DNA of 64,000 bases from DATIRA01 sp963766505 (GTDB lineage Bacteria; Pseudomonadota; Gammaproteobacteria; Steroidobacterales; Steroidobacteraceae), in the NCBI GenBank assembly GCA_963766505.1, contig CAVYAL010000001.1, forward strand, positions 496,001 through 560,000, given 5' to 3'. The notes beneath the pieces were generated by a model. That model searched no databases, had not been told where the DNA came from, and saw only the letters and a list, made by a program, of their open reading frames with translations. Made by a program: the position numbers and the translations under genes. Shown one piece after another: positions 32,871-41,641 of the stretch; the first letter of the stretch is position 1, and every line of letters begins with the position of its first letter.

Positions 32871-33854
32871 ATGGAATGGCACCATCTCAGTTTGCGACAG
32901 TTACAAGTGCTGAAGGCCGTGGCCGAGGCTGGCTCGATGGCGCAGGCGGCCCGCGAGCTCTTCATGACGGGACCGGCCGTCACGCAGCAGATCAAGCAAC
33001 TGGAGAAGGTGCTTGGTGCGCCCGCGTTCGATCGCGTCGGTCGCAAGCTCAAGATCACCGCGGCCGGGGAGCGGACGCTTGCAGCGGCCAATGACGTTCA
33101 GGGACGACTCGGCCTGCTCGCCAAGGAGATGGACGCGCTGAAGAAGCGCGACGACGGGACGCTGCACCTCGGGATCCTGGCAACCGGCACGCACATCCTG
33201 CCGCCGCTTCTGGCAGAGTTCCGCCGTCGGGCGCCGGGGATTGCGGTGCACATGGCCGTGTCCTCGCGGGAGGACCTGGTGCGACGCCTGACGGATGGAG
33301 AGGTGGATCTCGCGCTGATGGGACGCGGACCCGAGGTGCAGGGGACGCGCCGCGCCGTCGCCGAGGACCCGCTGACCCGTGAACCGTTCGCGACGAACCC
33401 GCACCTGGTCATCGCCTGGCCCGACCATCCGCTGGCCGGGGAGCGGGCGATTCCGCCGATCGAGCTGCGTCACGAGAGCTTCGTCCAGCGCGAGCCGGGC
33501 TCGGGCACCCGCGCGATGCTCGATGCCTTCCTGGAGATGCACCGCATCGTGCCGCGGGAGCGCATCACCGTGAGCGGCAACGAGATGGCGAAGCACGCGG
33601 TGATGTCGCGGCTGGGCATCAGCCTCACGTCCGCCCACACGCTGTTCCTGGAACTCGGCAACCGTGCGCTGGTACGGCTCGACGTCGAACACACGCCCAT
33701 CGTCCGGACCTGGTACGTGGTCCATCATGCGCGGCGGTGGCTCCCTCCCGCCGCCGTTGCGTTCCGGGACTATCTGCTCACGGAAGGCGCGCCCCGCGTC
33801 GAGGCCGAGACGCGCCGTCTGCTCACGCCTGACAGCGCTTCAGGTACTCGATGA
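32871..33854 (+). CDS. cbbR: LysR-type regulator of the cbb operon
   Basis: This transcriptional activator of Calvin-cycle genes has 327 residues. The winged helix-turn-helix fills residues 5-65 (LRQLQVLKAVAEAGSMAQAAREL, then TGPAVTQQIKQLEKVLGAPAF), and a two-lobed periplasmic-binding-like effector domain follows from about 95 to 300. CbbR proteins sense metabolites such as ribulose bisphosphate, phosphoenolpyruvate or NADPH. It is divergent from cbbL, the classic arrangement. No Shine-Dalgarno sequence is visible before the ATG and the region upstream is AT-rich, so translation may be leaderless or weak. The 3' end overlaps the frameshifted leftward gene by 32 bases. Confidence 0.94.
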   Translation: MEWHHLSLRQLQVLKAVAEAGSMAQAARELFMTGPAVTQQIKQLEKVLGAPAFDRVGRKLKITAAGERTLAAANDVQGRLGLLAKEMDALKKRDDGTLHLGILATGTHILPPLLAEFRRRAPGIAVHMAVSSREDLVRRLTDGEVDLALMGRGPEVQGTRRAVAEDPLTREPFATNPHLVIAWPDHPLAGERAIPPIELRHESFVQREPGSGTRAMLDAFLEMHRIVPRERITVSGNEMAKHAVMSRLGISLTSAHTLFLELGNRALVRLDVEHTPIVRTWYVVHHARRWLPPAAVAFRDYLLTEGAPRVEAETRRLLTPDSASGTR

Positions 33855-34294
33855 ACTGCCCTTCCTCGCCGGGCTCCAGCGTCCACGCCTGCCGCTTCTC
33901 GCCAAAGAAGTCATCGAGCAGCGCGCGCGCGAAGTCGCCTCGCCCCGACTTGAGGTCTTCGAAGCTGCCCCACCAGTCCACGACGAATCCACCGTCGCTG
34001 GCCGGGGTCGAGTTCCAGCCGCAGCGCCTCGCTCAGGCCTTCCTCGGTCGCTCGTTGCAGCAGCGGCCGGATCCGCTGCTGGAAGCCCTCCAGGCCCTCG
34101 CCGCGCACGAGTCCATGCACGCGCGGCTCGACCTCGAGAATGTGCTCCAGCAGCTCCTCCAGCGTCGCGAACCAGACGAACACCCGCGCGGTATCGAGCG
34201 GCGAGGCTCCGCCCGTGAAATATCCGAAGGGGTAGCTGCGCGGATCGCGGTCCATCGCGTTGACGACGTCGTCAGTCCAGGCAATCGCTTCCAT
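33823..34294 (-). pseudogene. Small uncharacterised gene with a frameshift
   Basis: I do not recognise this family. From ATG 34294 the frame reads MEAIAWTDDVVNAMDRDP and continues acidic and globular to about residue 92. There the sense-like reading moves to the next frame (NSTPASDGGFVVDWWGSFEDL) and runs to a stop at 33823, ending YLKRCQA. One extra base near 34015 explains the switch; the unshifted frame ends at 33911 in arginine-rich, implausible sequence. The restored product would be about 156 residues, soluble, acidic and aromatic-rich. It is convergent with cbbR. It may be a recently broken gene or a sequence error. Confidence 0.6.
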
Positions 34295-34392
34295 AAGCCC
34301 ACCGGTGCAGCCGTGTGTCCAGCGGCGGTGCCCGCGCCAAGTCGCGGCCCCGCCTGTCGGGTCGCAGTGCAGCACATTGCGCGGCCTCGCAG

Positions 34393-34408
34393 TGTGATCA
34401 GGCTCACT
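34393..34408. promoter_or_regulatory. CRP-like binding site
   Basis: TGTGATCAGGCTCACT fits the CRP/Vfr consensus TGTGA-N6-TCACA with a single mismatch at the last position. It lies in the 185-base gap between the leftward frameshifted gene and the rightward serine hydrolase gene, 72 bases before the latter's start, a reasonable activator distance. No crp gene is in the window. Confidence 0.45.
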
Positions 34409-34479
34409 GTCCGTCACCCCCGGCCTCCGGATCGCCCGCCTTGCGACGATGCGGCCCCGGATGTCATCGTAGCGGCGCG

Positions 34480-35742
34480 ATGCATGGCTCGGAAATGCCC
34501 GATCGAGATGCTCAAGTGACCCTTCCGTCTGCAGCCGGACGAATTGGCTGGATCCGTGCTCGTCTGCGCGAGGCTCGATTCGGTGCAGCCTTTAGCGTCG
34601 CTGTCGCGACCGTCGCGCTGATACTGTGGACATCGACAGGATTCGCGCAGGCCGGCGACTACGTGCCACCACGCGGCGAATGGAGCGCGCGAGGAGCCGA
34701 GGAAGCCGGCTTCGATGCCGCAAAGCTCGCCGCAGCCATCGAACTGGCGCAACGGAAGACTGTGGCGGAGCCTGCGGACTTGCGTCCAGTCCTCCTCAGG
34801 CACTACTCCGCGCGCGAGCCTGGTTACCGCGTGCTCGGCCCGACCGGCACGCGCGCCGGCGGCAGCGGCATGGTCTTGCGGGGCGGCAAGGTCGTCGCCC
34901 AGTGGGGCGACGTCGAGCGCCCGGAGATGGTGTTCAGCGTCGTAAAGAGCGTGCTCGCGACCGTCGCCGGCTTCGCCTTTTCCGAGGGCCGCATCGCGAG
35001 CCTCGATGACCCCGTCGCACGCTACGTCCCCGGTCCGTGGTTCGAGGATGAGCACAATGGCGCGATCACCTGGCGTCACCTGCTCGAGCAGAGTTCGGAC
35101 TGGCGCGGCACGCTGTGGGAGGTGCCGGACTGGGCGGACCGCCCGACCGGCGCAACGCTGCAGGACTGGCAGAACCAGCCACCGGTCGCGCCCGGCTCAG
35201 TGCACGAATACAACGACGTGCGCGTCAACCTGCTGGCGCTGTCTTTGCTGAATGTGCTGCGCGAACCCCTGCCACGAGTCCTTCGCGAGCAGATCATGGA
35301 CCCGATCGGCGCGTCCTCGACCTGGCGCTGGCACGGCTACGAGAACTCCTGGGTCGAGATCGATGGCCTGCGTGTTCAATCGGTGGCGGGCGGCGGGCAT
35401 TTCGGTGGCGGACTGTTCATCTCGACGGCGGATCTCGCCCGGTTCGGACTGCTGATCCAGCGCGAGGGTCGCTGGGGCGCCAGGGAGATCGTGAGTCCCG
35501 CCTGGATACGTGCGATGACCACACCCTCGGGGCCGCGTCCCGACTACGGCCTGCTCTGGTGGCTCAACACCGGGCGCAAGCCGCTGCCCGCGGCACCCGC
35601 CAGTGCGTTCTGGGCGCTGGGCTTCGGCGGCAACTACCTGTACGTGGACCGCGAGCACGACCTCGTGATCGTGCTGCGCTGGATCCCGGACGGAAACGGC
35701 GCGGCGGTCGTCTCAGCGGTCATCGACGCGCTGGACGACTGA
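34480..35742 (+). CDS. Exported beta-lactamase-family (class C-like) serine hydrolase
   Basis: This 420-residue protein has an N-terminal hydrophobic export segment at about residues 35-57, ending GFAQA. The nucleophile motif is FSVVK (Ser153, Lys156), followed by EYNDVRVN near residue 247, which provides the catalytic Tyr, and a GGHFGGGLFIS/FGGNYLYVDR C-terminal region that replaces the KTG triad. This is the pattern of class C beta-lactamase-like esterases and DD-peptidases. It probably acts in the periplasm; the substrate is unknown. The start is uncertain (ATG 34480 or 34495). A CRP-like site lies upstream. Confidence 0.82.
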   Translation: MHGSEMPDRDAQVTLPSAAGRIGWIRARLREARFGAAFSVAVATVALILWTSTGFAQAGDYVPPRGEWSARGAEEAGFDAAKLAAAIELAQRKTVAEPADLRPVLLRHYSAREPGYRVLGPTGTRAGGSGMVLRGGKVVAQWGDVERPEMVFSVVKSVLATVAGFAFSEGRIASLDDPVARYVPGPWFEDEHNGAITWRHLLEQSSDWRGTLWEVPDWADRPTGATLQDWQNQPPVAPGSVHEYNDVRVNLLALSLLNVLREPLPRVLREQIMDPIGASSTWRWHGYENSWVEIDGLRVQSVAGGGHFGGGLFISTADLARFGLLIQREGRWGAREIVSPAWIRAMTTPSGPRPDYGLLWWLNTGRKPLPAAPASAFWALGFGGNYLYVDREHDLVIVLRWIPDGNGAAVVSAVIDALDD

Positions 35743-35750
35743 CGCCGGCA

Positions 35751-36110
35751 TCAATCCGCGTCGATGGCGTCGTGGATCCAGCTCCAGCAGGCGACAGCAG
35801 ACGGCATCCCCAGCGTGCCCGCAACCAGCGGGATCAACTGCTCGATCTCCTCCAGCGAGACTCCTTCCGCCAGCGCCTTGCGCGCGCCGGCACGCACGGC
35901 GCCCTCGCGCATCGCGCCCATCGCAGCGGCGAGCTTCACCAGGCGCCTCGTGCGCGGGTCCAGCGGCCCCTCTGCGCCCGCCTTGCTGATCGATTCCCAG
36001 GCGCCTGCCAGCGCCGGATAACGAACGATGAACCTGCGATAGGGCTTCGGCGCCTTCGGCAGGCCCGGCGACTGCGCCTTTCGTCGAGACTTGGCAGACT
36101 TCTTCGGCAT
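35751..36110 (-). CDS. Carboxymuconolactone decarboxylase family protein (AhpD-like fold)
   Basis: This 119-residue helical protein of the CMD/AhpD superfamily has a basic N-terminal tail (KKSAKSRRKAQ), then PLDPRTRRLVKLAAAMGAMREGAVRAGARKALAEG, the family's characteristic helix pair. The CxxC redox motif of true AhpD proteins is missing: the equivalent region reads REGAVRAG, so peroxidase-coupled activity is unlikely. It is usually annotated without function. It is convergent with the serine hydrolase gene, eight bases away, and is preceded by a GST gene on the same strand. Confidence 0.82.
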   Translation of the reverse strand: MPKKSAKSRRKAQSPGLPKAPKPYRRFIVRYPALAGAWESISKAGAEGPLDPRTRRLVKLAAAMGAMREGAVRAGARKALAEGVSLEEIEQLIPLVAGTLGMPSAVACWSWIHDAIDAD

Positions 36111-36174
36111 TACGCACTCCTGGCAATGGACGCCGGCAGCGTCATGGGTCAGTTCTCTACGGCAGCCCGCCTGG

Positions 36175-36846
36175 CTAGCCTGCGCTGCGGTACCGCTCGC
36201 GCGCCGACGCGATGAAGGCCGGCATCGCCGCGTCGCGGCTGGCGGCGATGCCGCTCACGTTCGGATTCTGCGCGAGCCGCTGCAGCAGTTGCCCCGCCCC
36301 GGGGATCTCGCCCAGCAGGTCCAGGCCAAACAGCTGCTGCGCGACCGCCGCGCCGAGGTCGACGCTGTACAGGAAGACGATGTCGGCGAGCGTGAATGCG
36401 TCGCCAGCGACATAAGGCGCGAACTTGCCGTGCCGTTTCAGCGTCGCAAAGCCGGCGCGCAGGTCCTCCCGCGCCTTTTCCTTGATCGCGTCCGGCAGCT
36501 TGCCGCCGAAGAACGCCTCCAGGAAGCAGGACCGCGCCGGCAGCTCTATGTACAGCTCGATCTCCTTCATCAGCGCGCGGACCGTTGCCCTCGCGTAAGG
36601 ATCGGACGGCAGCAGCGGCGTGTCGGGCGCCGTTTCCTCGAGGTACTCGAGGATCACGCTGGCCTCGCTCAGGAAGCCCTGCGGGGTCTCCAGCGCGGGC
36701 ACCTTGCCGCGCGGACTCCTGGCGAGAAACTCCGGGCTCTGCTCAGGCATCGTCAGCACGTACTCGAAGGCGATCCCCTTCTCCAGCAGCGAGAGGTGGA
36801 CCATGTTGGTGTAGTTGCTGACGGGAAAACCATATAGCTTGAGCAT
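36175..36846 (-). CDS. Glutathione S-transferase family protein
   Basis: This 223-residue protein has a thioredoxin-like N-terminal domain starting MLKLYGFPVSNYTNMVHLSLLEKG, where Ser10 or Tyr12 could activate glutathione. The cis-Pro motif GKVPALE is near residue 47 and the SEASVILEYLEE glutathione-contact segment near 60. A helical C-terminal domain follows with FTLADIVFLYSVDLG near 151. It is a typical soluble bacterial GST; the electrophilic substrate is unknown. It is leftward and 58 bases from the nucleoside transporter gene. Confidence 0.9.
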   Translation of the reverse strand: MLKLYGFPVSNYTNMVHLSLLEKGIAFEYVLTMPEQSPEFLARSPRGKVPALETPQGFLSEASVILEYLEETAPDTPLLPSDPYARATVRALMKEIELYIELPARSCFLEAFFGGKLPDAIKEKAREDLRAGFATLKRHGKFAPYVAGDAFTLADIVFLYSVDLGAAVAQQLFGLDLLGEIPGAGQLLQRLAQNPNVSGIAASRDAAMPAFIASARERYRSAG

Positions 36847-36904
36847 GTGCTGGGCTCCGGGAGTTGTTGCGGCTCATTCTAGTCTCTGCCAGCCACGCAG
36901 GCAC

Positions 36905-38125
36905 TCACAGCAGCAGTCCGACCGTCGCCGCGGTGAGGCAGGTCGCGAGCGTCCCGGCCACGATGGACTTCAAGCCCAGGCTGATCACCTCGCCGCGCCG
37001 CTCCGGGCACATCGTGCCGAGGCCGCCGATCATGATGCCGAGTGAGCCGAAGTTCGCGAAACCGCAGAGCGCGTAGCTCATCAGCAGGCGGCTTCGCTCG
37101 GACAGGTCCTGCATCCCGGCGAGTTCCACGTAGGCGACCAGTTCGTTCAGTACCGTCTTGGTACCGAGCAACATGCCGCCGGCCTGCGCCTCGGCCCAGG
37201 GCACGCCGGCCAGCCACGCGAGCGGCGCGAGCAGCCAGCCAACTGCGCCCTGCAGCGTGTAAGGCTCAATCACCAGGTTGATCAGCGTGACGATTGCGAC
37301 GAAGACGATCAGCATCGCGGCGATGCTGATGAAGAGCTGGACGCCGTCGAGCGTGCCGCGCGTCAGCGCGTCGATGCTGTTCTCGGCACTGGACTCGAGT
37401 TCCAGCTTGCCCCCGGTCGGAGCACCCTCGGGCGGAACCATCAGGAACGAGACGACCAGCGCAGCAGGCGCGGAAATGATCGAGGCCACGAACAGGTGGC
37501 CGATCGCGCCGGGCACGGCGTCGCGCAGCAGGCTCGCATACAGGAACAGCACCGTACCCGAGATCGTCGCCATGCCGCAGGCCATGATCGCGAACAGTTC
37601 GCCGCGCGAGACGCGGGCCAGGTAAGGCTTGACGATCAGCGGCGACTCGACCATGCCGACGAAGACATTGGCCGCCGTCGCGAGGCCCACGACCCCGCCC
37701 ACGCCCATCGTGCGCTCCAGCATCCAGGAGACGCCGCGCACGATGGCCGGCAGGATCCGCCAGTAAAAGAGCAGGGCCGACAGCGCGCTGATGACGAGCA
37801 CCAGCGGCAGCGCGCGAAACGCGAGGATGAAGCTGGCCGCAGGGTTCGTCTCGGCGAACGGCGCCTCGCCGCCCCCGAGGTAACCGAACACAAACGAGGT
37901 CCCGGCCAGCGTTGCCTTCTCGAGCACCAGCATCGCGTCATTGAGGCGTAGCAGGAAGCTCTTCGCCGGCGGCAGCTTGAGCAGGACGAGGGCAAGCGCG
38001 AACTGGAGCACCAGCCCGGAGGCGACGGCCCGCCATGGGATGTTGCGTCGCCGTTCGCTGAACAGCCAGGCGAGCGCCACGAGCCCGGTGATGCCTGCAA
38101 CGGCTTGAAGGACATGCGTCGCCAT
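36905..38125 (-). CDS. Concentrative nucleoside transporter (NupC/CNT family)
   Basis: This inner-membrane symporter takes up nucleosides with H+ or Na+. Its 406 residues form about eight to ten membrane segments. Family motifs are FVFGYLGGGEAPF near residue 78, FVGMVESPLIVKPYL near 155, GMATISGTVLFLYA near 183, GTKTVLNELVAY near 318 and ALCGFANFGSLGIMIGGL near 352. These are the core substrate and ion-binding helices of CNT proteins. The ATG start is at 38125. No nucleoside catabolic gene is adjacent. Confidence 0.93.
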   Translation of the reverse strand: MATHVLQAVAGITGLVALAWLFSERRRNIPWRAVASGLVLQFALALVLLKLPPAKSFLLRLNDAMLVLEKATLAGTSFVFGYLGGGEAPFAETNPAASFILAFRALPLVLVISALSALLFYWRILPAIVRGVSWMLERTMGVGGVVGLATAANVFVGMVESPLIVKPYLARVSRGELFAIMACGMATISGTVLFLYASLLRDAVPGAIGHLFVASIISAPAALVVSFLMVPPEGAPTGGKLELESSAENSIDALTRGTLDGVQLFISIAAMLIVFVAIVTLINLVIEPYTLQGAVGWLLAPLAWLAGVPWAEAQAGGMLLGTKTVLNELVAYVELAGMQDLSERSRLLMSYALCGFANFGSLGIMIGGLGTMCPERRGEVISLGLKSIVAGTLATCLTAATVGLLL

Positions 38126-38203
38126 TGGTCGCGACGCAGCATGGGCAGCCCGGATGCGCCGGTCAAGCCCGGGGCGCGGCGCTGGAGGAATTCTGGTGAG
38201 CTG

Positions 38204-39037
38204 CTAGCAGCGCGCCGCGAGCCAGCCTTCCAGGTCCGAGATCACCCGGTCCCGTTCGGGCTCGTTGTACACCTCGTGATACAGCCCTTCGTAGAACTTC
38301 AGCGTCTTGTCGGGTGAAGGAATGCTCTGGAAGATCGGCCGGCAGGGCTCGACCGGCACCAGGCTGTCCGCGATTCCGTGCTGGACCAGCAGCGGCAATC
38401 GGAGCTTCAGCACGGCCTGGGGGAACCCTGCCATCGCCTCGAGCAACTCCGCAACGGTCCGGGCCGGAACCGCCGCGTGGTGCACTAGCGGATCCTGCTC
38501 GTAGGCCCGTACGACCTCCGGATCCCGGCTGACGGCCTCCGGCGGCAACGTCAGGGCACCCGAGTTCGGCGCCAGCGAGGAGAGAGCGCGCACCAGCCGG
38601 GACTTGAAGCCGGAGACGATCTCGCCCGGAGCCAGTGCCGGGCCCGACAGCACGAGCCCGCGCAGCGTGTCCTGGATTTTCAGCGCCGTCGCCATCGCGA
38701 CGGCTCCGCCCATGCTGTGGCCCAGCAGTACCGATGGGCTGCCGGGGTGCTGGCGCGCGGCGCGTCCGGCAAACGTGCCCAGGTCCGTGACGAGGGACGA
38801 GAACCGCTCGATGTTCGCACGACGGCCCGGCGACCGCCCGTGGCCGCGGTGATCGAGCGCATATACCGCGTAGCGCTGGTCGACGAGTCGCTGCGCCAGC
38901 CCGGCGTACCGGCCGCTGTGCTCGCCGAGACCGTGCGAGATGACGACGACCGCCCGCGCGTCGCGCTCGGGCAGCCAGCACTGGGCGAAGAGCTGCTGTT
39001 CTCCGAGACCGGGCGTCGTGAATTCTCGATGTCGCAT
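38204..39037 (-). CDS. Alpha/beta hydrolase, monoacylglycerol lipase-like
   Basis: This 277-residue soluble hydrolase has the oxyanion-side motif ISHGLGEHSGRY near residue 33, a nucleophile elbow GHSMGG with Ser108, the acid in GIADSLVP near 227 and the catalytic His in GLYHEVYNEPE near 256. These match the monoacylglycerol lipase/lysophospholipase (PldB-like) group. It likely releases fatty acids from monoacylglycerols or lysophospholipids in the cytoplasm. It is leftward, between the CNT transporter and the haloalkane dehalogenase genes. AGGGAGGAC lies just before the ATG, a good ribosome binding site. Confidence 0.9.
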   Translation of the reverse strand: MRHREFTTPGLGEQQLFAQCWLPERDARAVVVISHGLGEHSGRYAGLAQRLVDQRYAVYALDHRGHGRSPGRRANIERFSSLVTDLGTFAGRAARQHPGSPSVLLGHSMGGAVAMATALKIQDTLRGLVLSGPALAPGEIVSGFKSRLVRALSSLAPNSGALTLPPEAVSRDPEVVRAYEQDPLVHHAAVPARTVAELLEAMAGFPQAVLKLRLPLLVQHGIADSLVPVEPCRPIFQSIPSPDKTLKFYEGLYHEVYNEPERDRVISDLEGWLAARC

Positions 39038-39109
39038 GTCGTCCTCCCTAACCTGCTCGATCCCGCGCCGGTCACCGCGACGCTTCGCCTGTCCGTGTCG
39101 GATTCGCCG

Positions 39110-40021
39110 CTAGATGTCGCCGAAGACCTGCATCGCGCGCTCGGCGACGATCGCACCGTGCTCCTGTACGAAGTGCCCCGCCTCGGGCAGCTCGAGCGGG
39201 GCCGGGCAGCCGCGAATGATCTTCGCGAGCACCTGCATCACCGGCGGCCCGAGCACCGGGTCCTGCATGCCGACGGCCATGAACGACTGGCCGCTCCATT
39301 GCGTCTGGAAAAACTCCTTCGCTCGCAGCGACACGTCCACCCCTTCCATACCAGGCTCGACGGGCACCAGCGCCGGAAAACGCCGCACGCCGGCCCGATA
39401 GCGTTCGTCGGGGAAAGGCGCGTCATAGGCCGCGGCCTCTGCGTCGCTCAGCCCCTGCACCGATCGCTTCATCAGCTTCGCAATGTCGAAGTCGGGATTC
39501 GCGGCGACGAAGGCCTTCCAGGCGTCGAAGCCGGGGCCAGCCGAGCGCCCGGTGCCGAGGCCCGTGTTCATCACGATCAACCGGTCGATCTGCTCCGGGT
39601 ACTCCATCGGCAGCGTGAGTCCCAGCAGCCCACCCCAGTCCTGCACGACCAGCGTGACCCGCTCGAGCTGCATCTGCTCGAGGAAACGCAACAGCATTCC
39701 GCGATGGAAGCCGAAGGTGTACACCGCGTCGTCCACCGGCTTGTCGGAGCGCCCGAAGCCGTAGAAATCCGGCGCCACGACCCGATGGCCCGCTGCCAGG
39801 AACACCGGGATCATCTTGCGGTACAGGTAGCTCCAGGTCGGCTGGCCGTGCAGGCACAGCACGGTGCGACCCGACGGCCTGGCGGGTCGCTCATCGAGGT
39901 AATGCACCCGCAGCCCCGTGTAGCCGGGCAGTTCGTCGAGGTAATGCGGACGGAAGTCGAAGCCCGGCAGCCCGGCGAAACGTTCATCCGGCGTGCGGAC
40001 GGATTCGATCCTGTCGTTCAT
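39110..40021 (-). CDS. Haloalkane dehalogenase
   Basis: This 303-residue alpha/beta hydrolase has HGQPTWSYLYRKM at about residues 58-70, the oxyanion and first halide region, and the nucleophile Asp128 in VVQDWGG with Trp129 as a halide ligand, as in the DhlA/DhmA subfamily. The catalytic His is in PEAGHFVQEHG near residue 281. It would hydrolyse carbon-halogen bonds to alcohols and halide. There is no signal peptide. The start is ATG at 40021. Neighbouring genes do not form an obvious halo-organic pathway, so the natural substrate is open. Confidence 0.88.
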   Translation of the reverse strand: MNDRIESVRTPDERFAGLPGFDFRPHYLDELPGYTGLRVHYLDERPARPSGRTVLCLHGQPTWSYLYRKMIPVFLAAGHRVVAPDFYGFGRSDKPVDDAVYTFGFHRGMLLRFLEQMQLERVTLVVQDWGGLLGLTLPMEYPEQIDRLIVMNTGLGTGRSAGPGFDAWKAFVAANPDFDIAKLMKRSVQGLSDAEAAAYDAPFPDERYRAGVRRFPALVPVEPGMEGVDVSLRAKEFFQTQWSGQSFMAVGMQDPVLGPPVMQVLAKIIRGCPAPLELPEAGHFVQEHGAIVAERAMQVFGDI

Positions 40022-40126
40022 CGGTGACCCCGCTGAGTAGCAATCGCCGGCCTGGTGCCCGGACCGCCGATCTTACTATCAGCGGAAGCCGCTGTGGCTC
40101 GCGGTCTGCGCTGGCTTTCCGCACCG

Positions 40127-40224
40127 GCCCCTTGCCGAGGCCGCTCCCGACTGCGAGCATCCCGCTTCCGCAGCAGCCCCTTGCCGAGCCCGCCCCCGGC
40201 TGCGAGCATCCGCGCTTTGCACTC
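40127..40224. repeat. Two-copy 49-base tandem direct repeat
   Basis: Units at 40127-40175 and 40176-40224 share GCCCCTTGCCGAG, CCCGNCTGCGAGCATCC and CGCTT blocks with few mismatches. A partial third copy end (CTTTCCGCACCG) precedes the first. The array fills most of the leader before the alanine/glycine symporter gene. It has no obvious coding sense. Confidence 0.75.
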
Positions 40225-40237
40225 GGGAGCATCGCCG

Positions 40238-41611
40238 ATGTCCGACTTCCATGCCTGGATGGACTCGCTGAATTCCTTCGTCTGGGGACCGGCGATGCTC
40301 GTGCTGATCCTCGGGACGGGCCTTTACCTTCAGATCCGTCTCGGCGGCATGCCGATCCGCAAGATCGGCACGGGCTTGAAGCTGGTATGGCGCGGGCGGA
40401 CCGGAGACGCGGACGGCCACGGCGAGGTCAGTCCCTTCGCGGCGCTGATGACCACGCTGGCCGCGACGATCGGCGTGGGCAACATCGCGGGCGTGGCCAC
40501 GGCGATCGCGCTCGGAGGGCCGGGTGCGCTGTTCTGGATGTGGATGACCGCGCTGGTCGGCATGGCCACCAAGTACGCGGAAGTCGTGCTGGCCGTGCAC
40601 TACCGCGAGCGGGATGCGGACGGTCGCTGGGTCGGCGGACCGATGTATGCGATCCGGCGCGGCCTCGGGCCGCACTGGGCCTGGCTGGGCAGCGCGTTTG
40701 CGCTGTTTGGCGGCCTTGCAGGCTTCGGCATCGGCAACATGGTGCAGGCCAACAGCATCGCCGCCGCGATGCAGACCTCCTTCGGAGTGACGCCGCTCGT
40801 GACCGGCGTCGTGATCTTCGCGCTGACCGCAGCCGTCGTGCTCGGCGGCATCAAGCGAATCTCCGCGGTAGCGAACTGGCTCGTCCCGTTCATGGCCATC
40901 GCCTACATCCTCGCGGCGCTGGTCGTGCTGGTATTCAACGCCGCCCAGATACCGGAGGCGTTCCGGTTCATCGTCGGCAATGCGTTCACGCCGACTTCGG
41001 CGGCCGGCGGCTTCGCGGGCGCTGCGGTCATGGCGGGCATCCGCTACGGCGTGGCCCGCGGGATCTTCTCCAACGAAGCGGGACTCGGCACGGCGGGCAT
41101 CGCGCAGGCGGCGGGCGTGAGTTCGAGCCCGGTCCGAAGCGGCATGATCGGCATGATGGGCACGTTCTTCGACACGCTGGTCGTGTGCACGATGACCGGC
41201 CTCGCGATCGTGGTCTCGGGTGCCTGGACCTCCGGCCAGAGCGGCGCGAGCCTCACGCAGCTTGCGTTCCAGTCGGCCATGCCCGGATTCGGCGACGAGA
41301 TCGTGGCGGTGGCGCTCGCGGTGTTCGCGCTGACCACGATCTTCGGCTGGGGCTACTACGGCGAGCGCTGCTGGCAGTTCCTGGTGGGCCGTTGGGCGAT
41401 CACGCCTTTCCGGTGGCTCTGGACCGCGGCAGTATTCATCGGGGCGGTGACGCAGCTCGACCTCGTCTGGCAGATCGCCGACACGCTGAATGCGTTGATG
41501 GCCATCCCCAACCTGATCGCGCTGCTGCTGCTGGCGCCGGTCGTGGTCAAGCTCACGCGGGAGCAGCTCGGCGGGGTCGAAATGACGGCCCGCGCAGCGC
41601 CACCCTCCTGA
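40238..41611 (+). CDS. Alanine/glycine:cation symporter (AGCS family)
   Basis: This Na+- or H+-coupled amino acid importer of the inner membrane has 457 residues and about eleven membrane helices. Signatures are TTLAATIGVGNIAGVATAIA near residue 71, WMWMTALVGMATKYAEVVL near 98, GGPMYAIRRGLG near 132, a GNMVQANSIA segment near 168 and GIFSNEAGLGTAGIAQAA near 274. The ATG at 40238 has GGGAG nine bases upstream. Its leader contains a tandem repeat. I looked for a glycine riboswitch, which often precedes this family, and did not find one. It is convergent with the RND adaptor gene. Confidence 0.94.
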   Translation: MSDFHAWMDSLNSFVWGPAMLVLILGTGLYLQIRLGGMPIRKIGTGLKLVWRGRTGDADGHGEVSPFAALMTTLAATIGVGNIAGVATAIALGGPGALFWMWMTALVGMATKYAEVVLAVHYRERDADGRWVGGPMYAIRRGLGPHWAWLGSAFALFGGLAGFGIGNMVQANSIAAAMQTSFGVTPLVTGVVIFALTAAVVLGGIKRISAVANWLVPFMAIAYILAALVVLVFNAAQIPEAFRFIVGNAFTPTSAAGGFAGAAVMAGIRYGVARGIFSNEAGLGTAGIAQAAGVSSSPVRSGMIGMMGTFFDTLVVCTMTGLAIVVSGAWTSGQSGASLTQLAFQSAMPGFGDEIVAVALAVFALTTIFGWGYYGERCWQFLVGRWAITPFRWLWTAAVFIGAVTQLDLVWQIADTLNALMAIPNLIALLLLAPVVVKLTREQLGGVEMTARAAPPS

Positions 41612-41641
41612 GAACCGGATCCGGGGGGTTGCCGGCGCGGC

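Noticed and set aside
40022..40237. Glycine riboswitch before the alanine/glycine symporter
   Set aside because: I searched for the conserved glycine-aptamer blocks and saw none; the leader is occupied by a tandem repeat.
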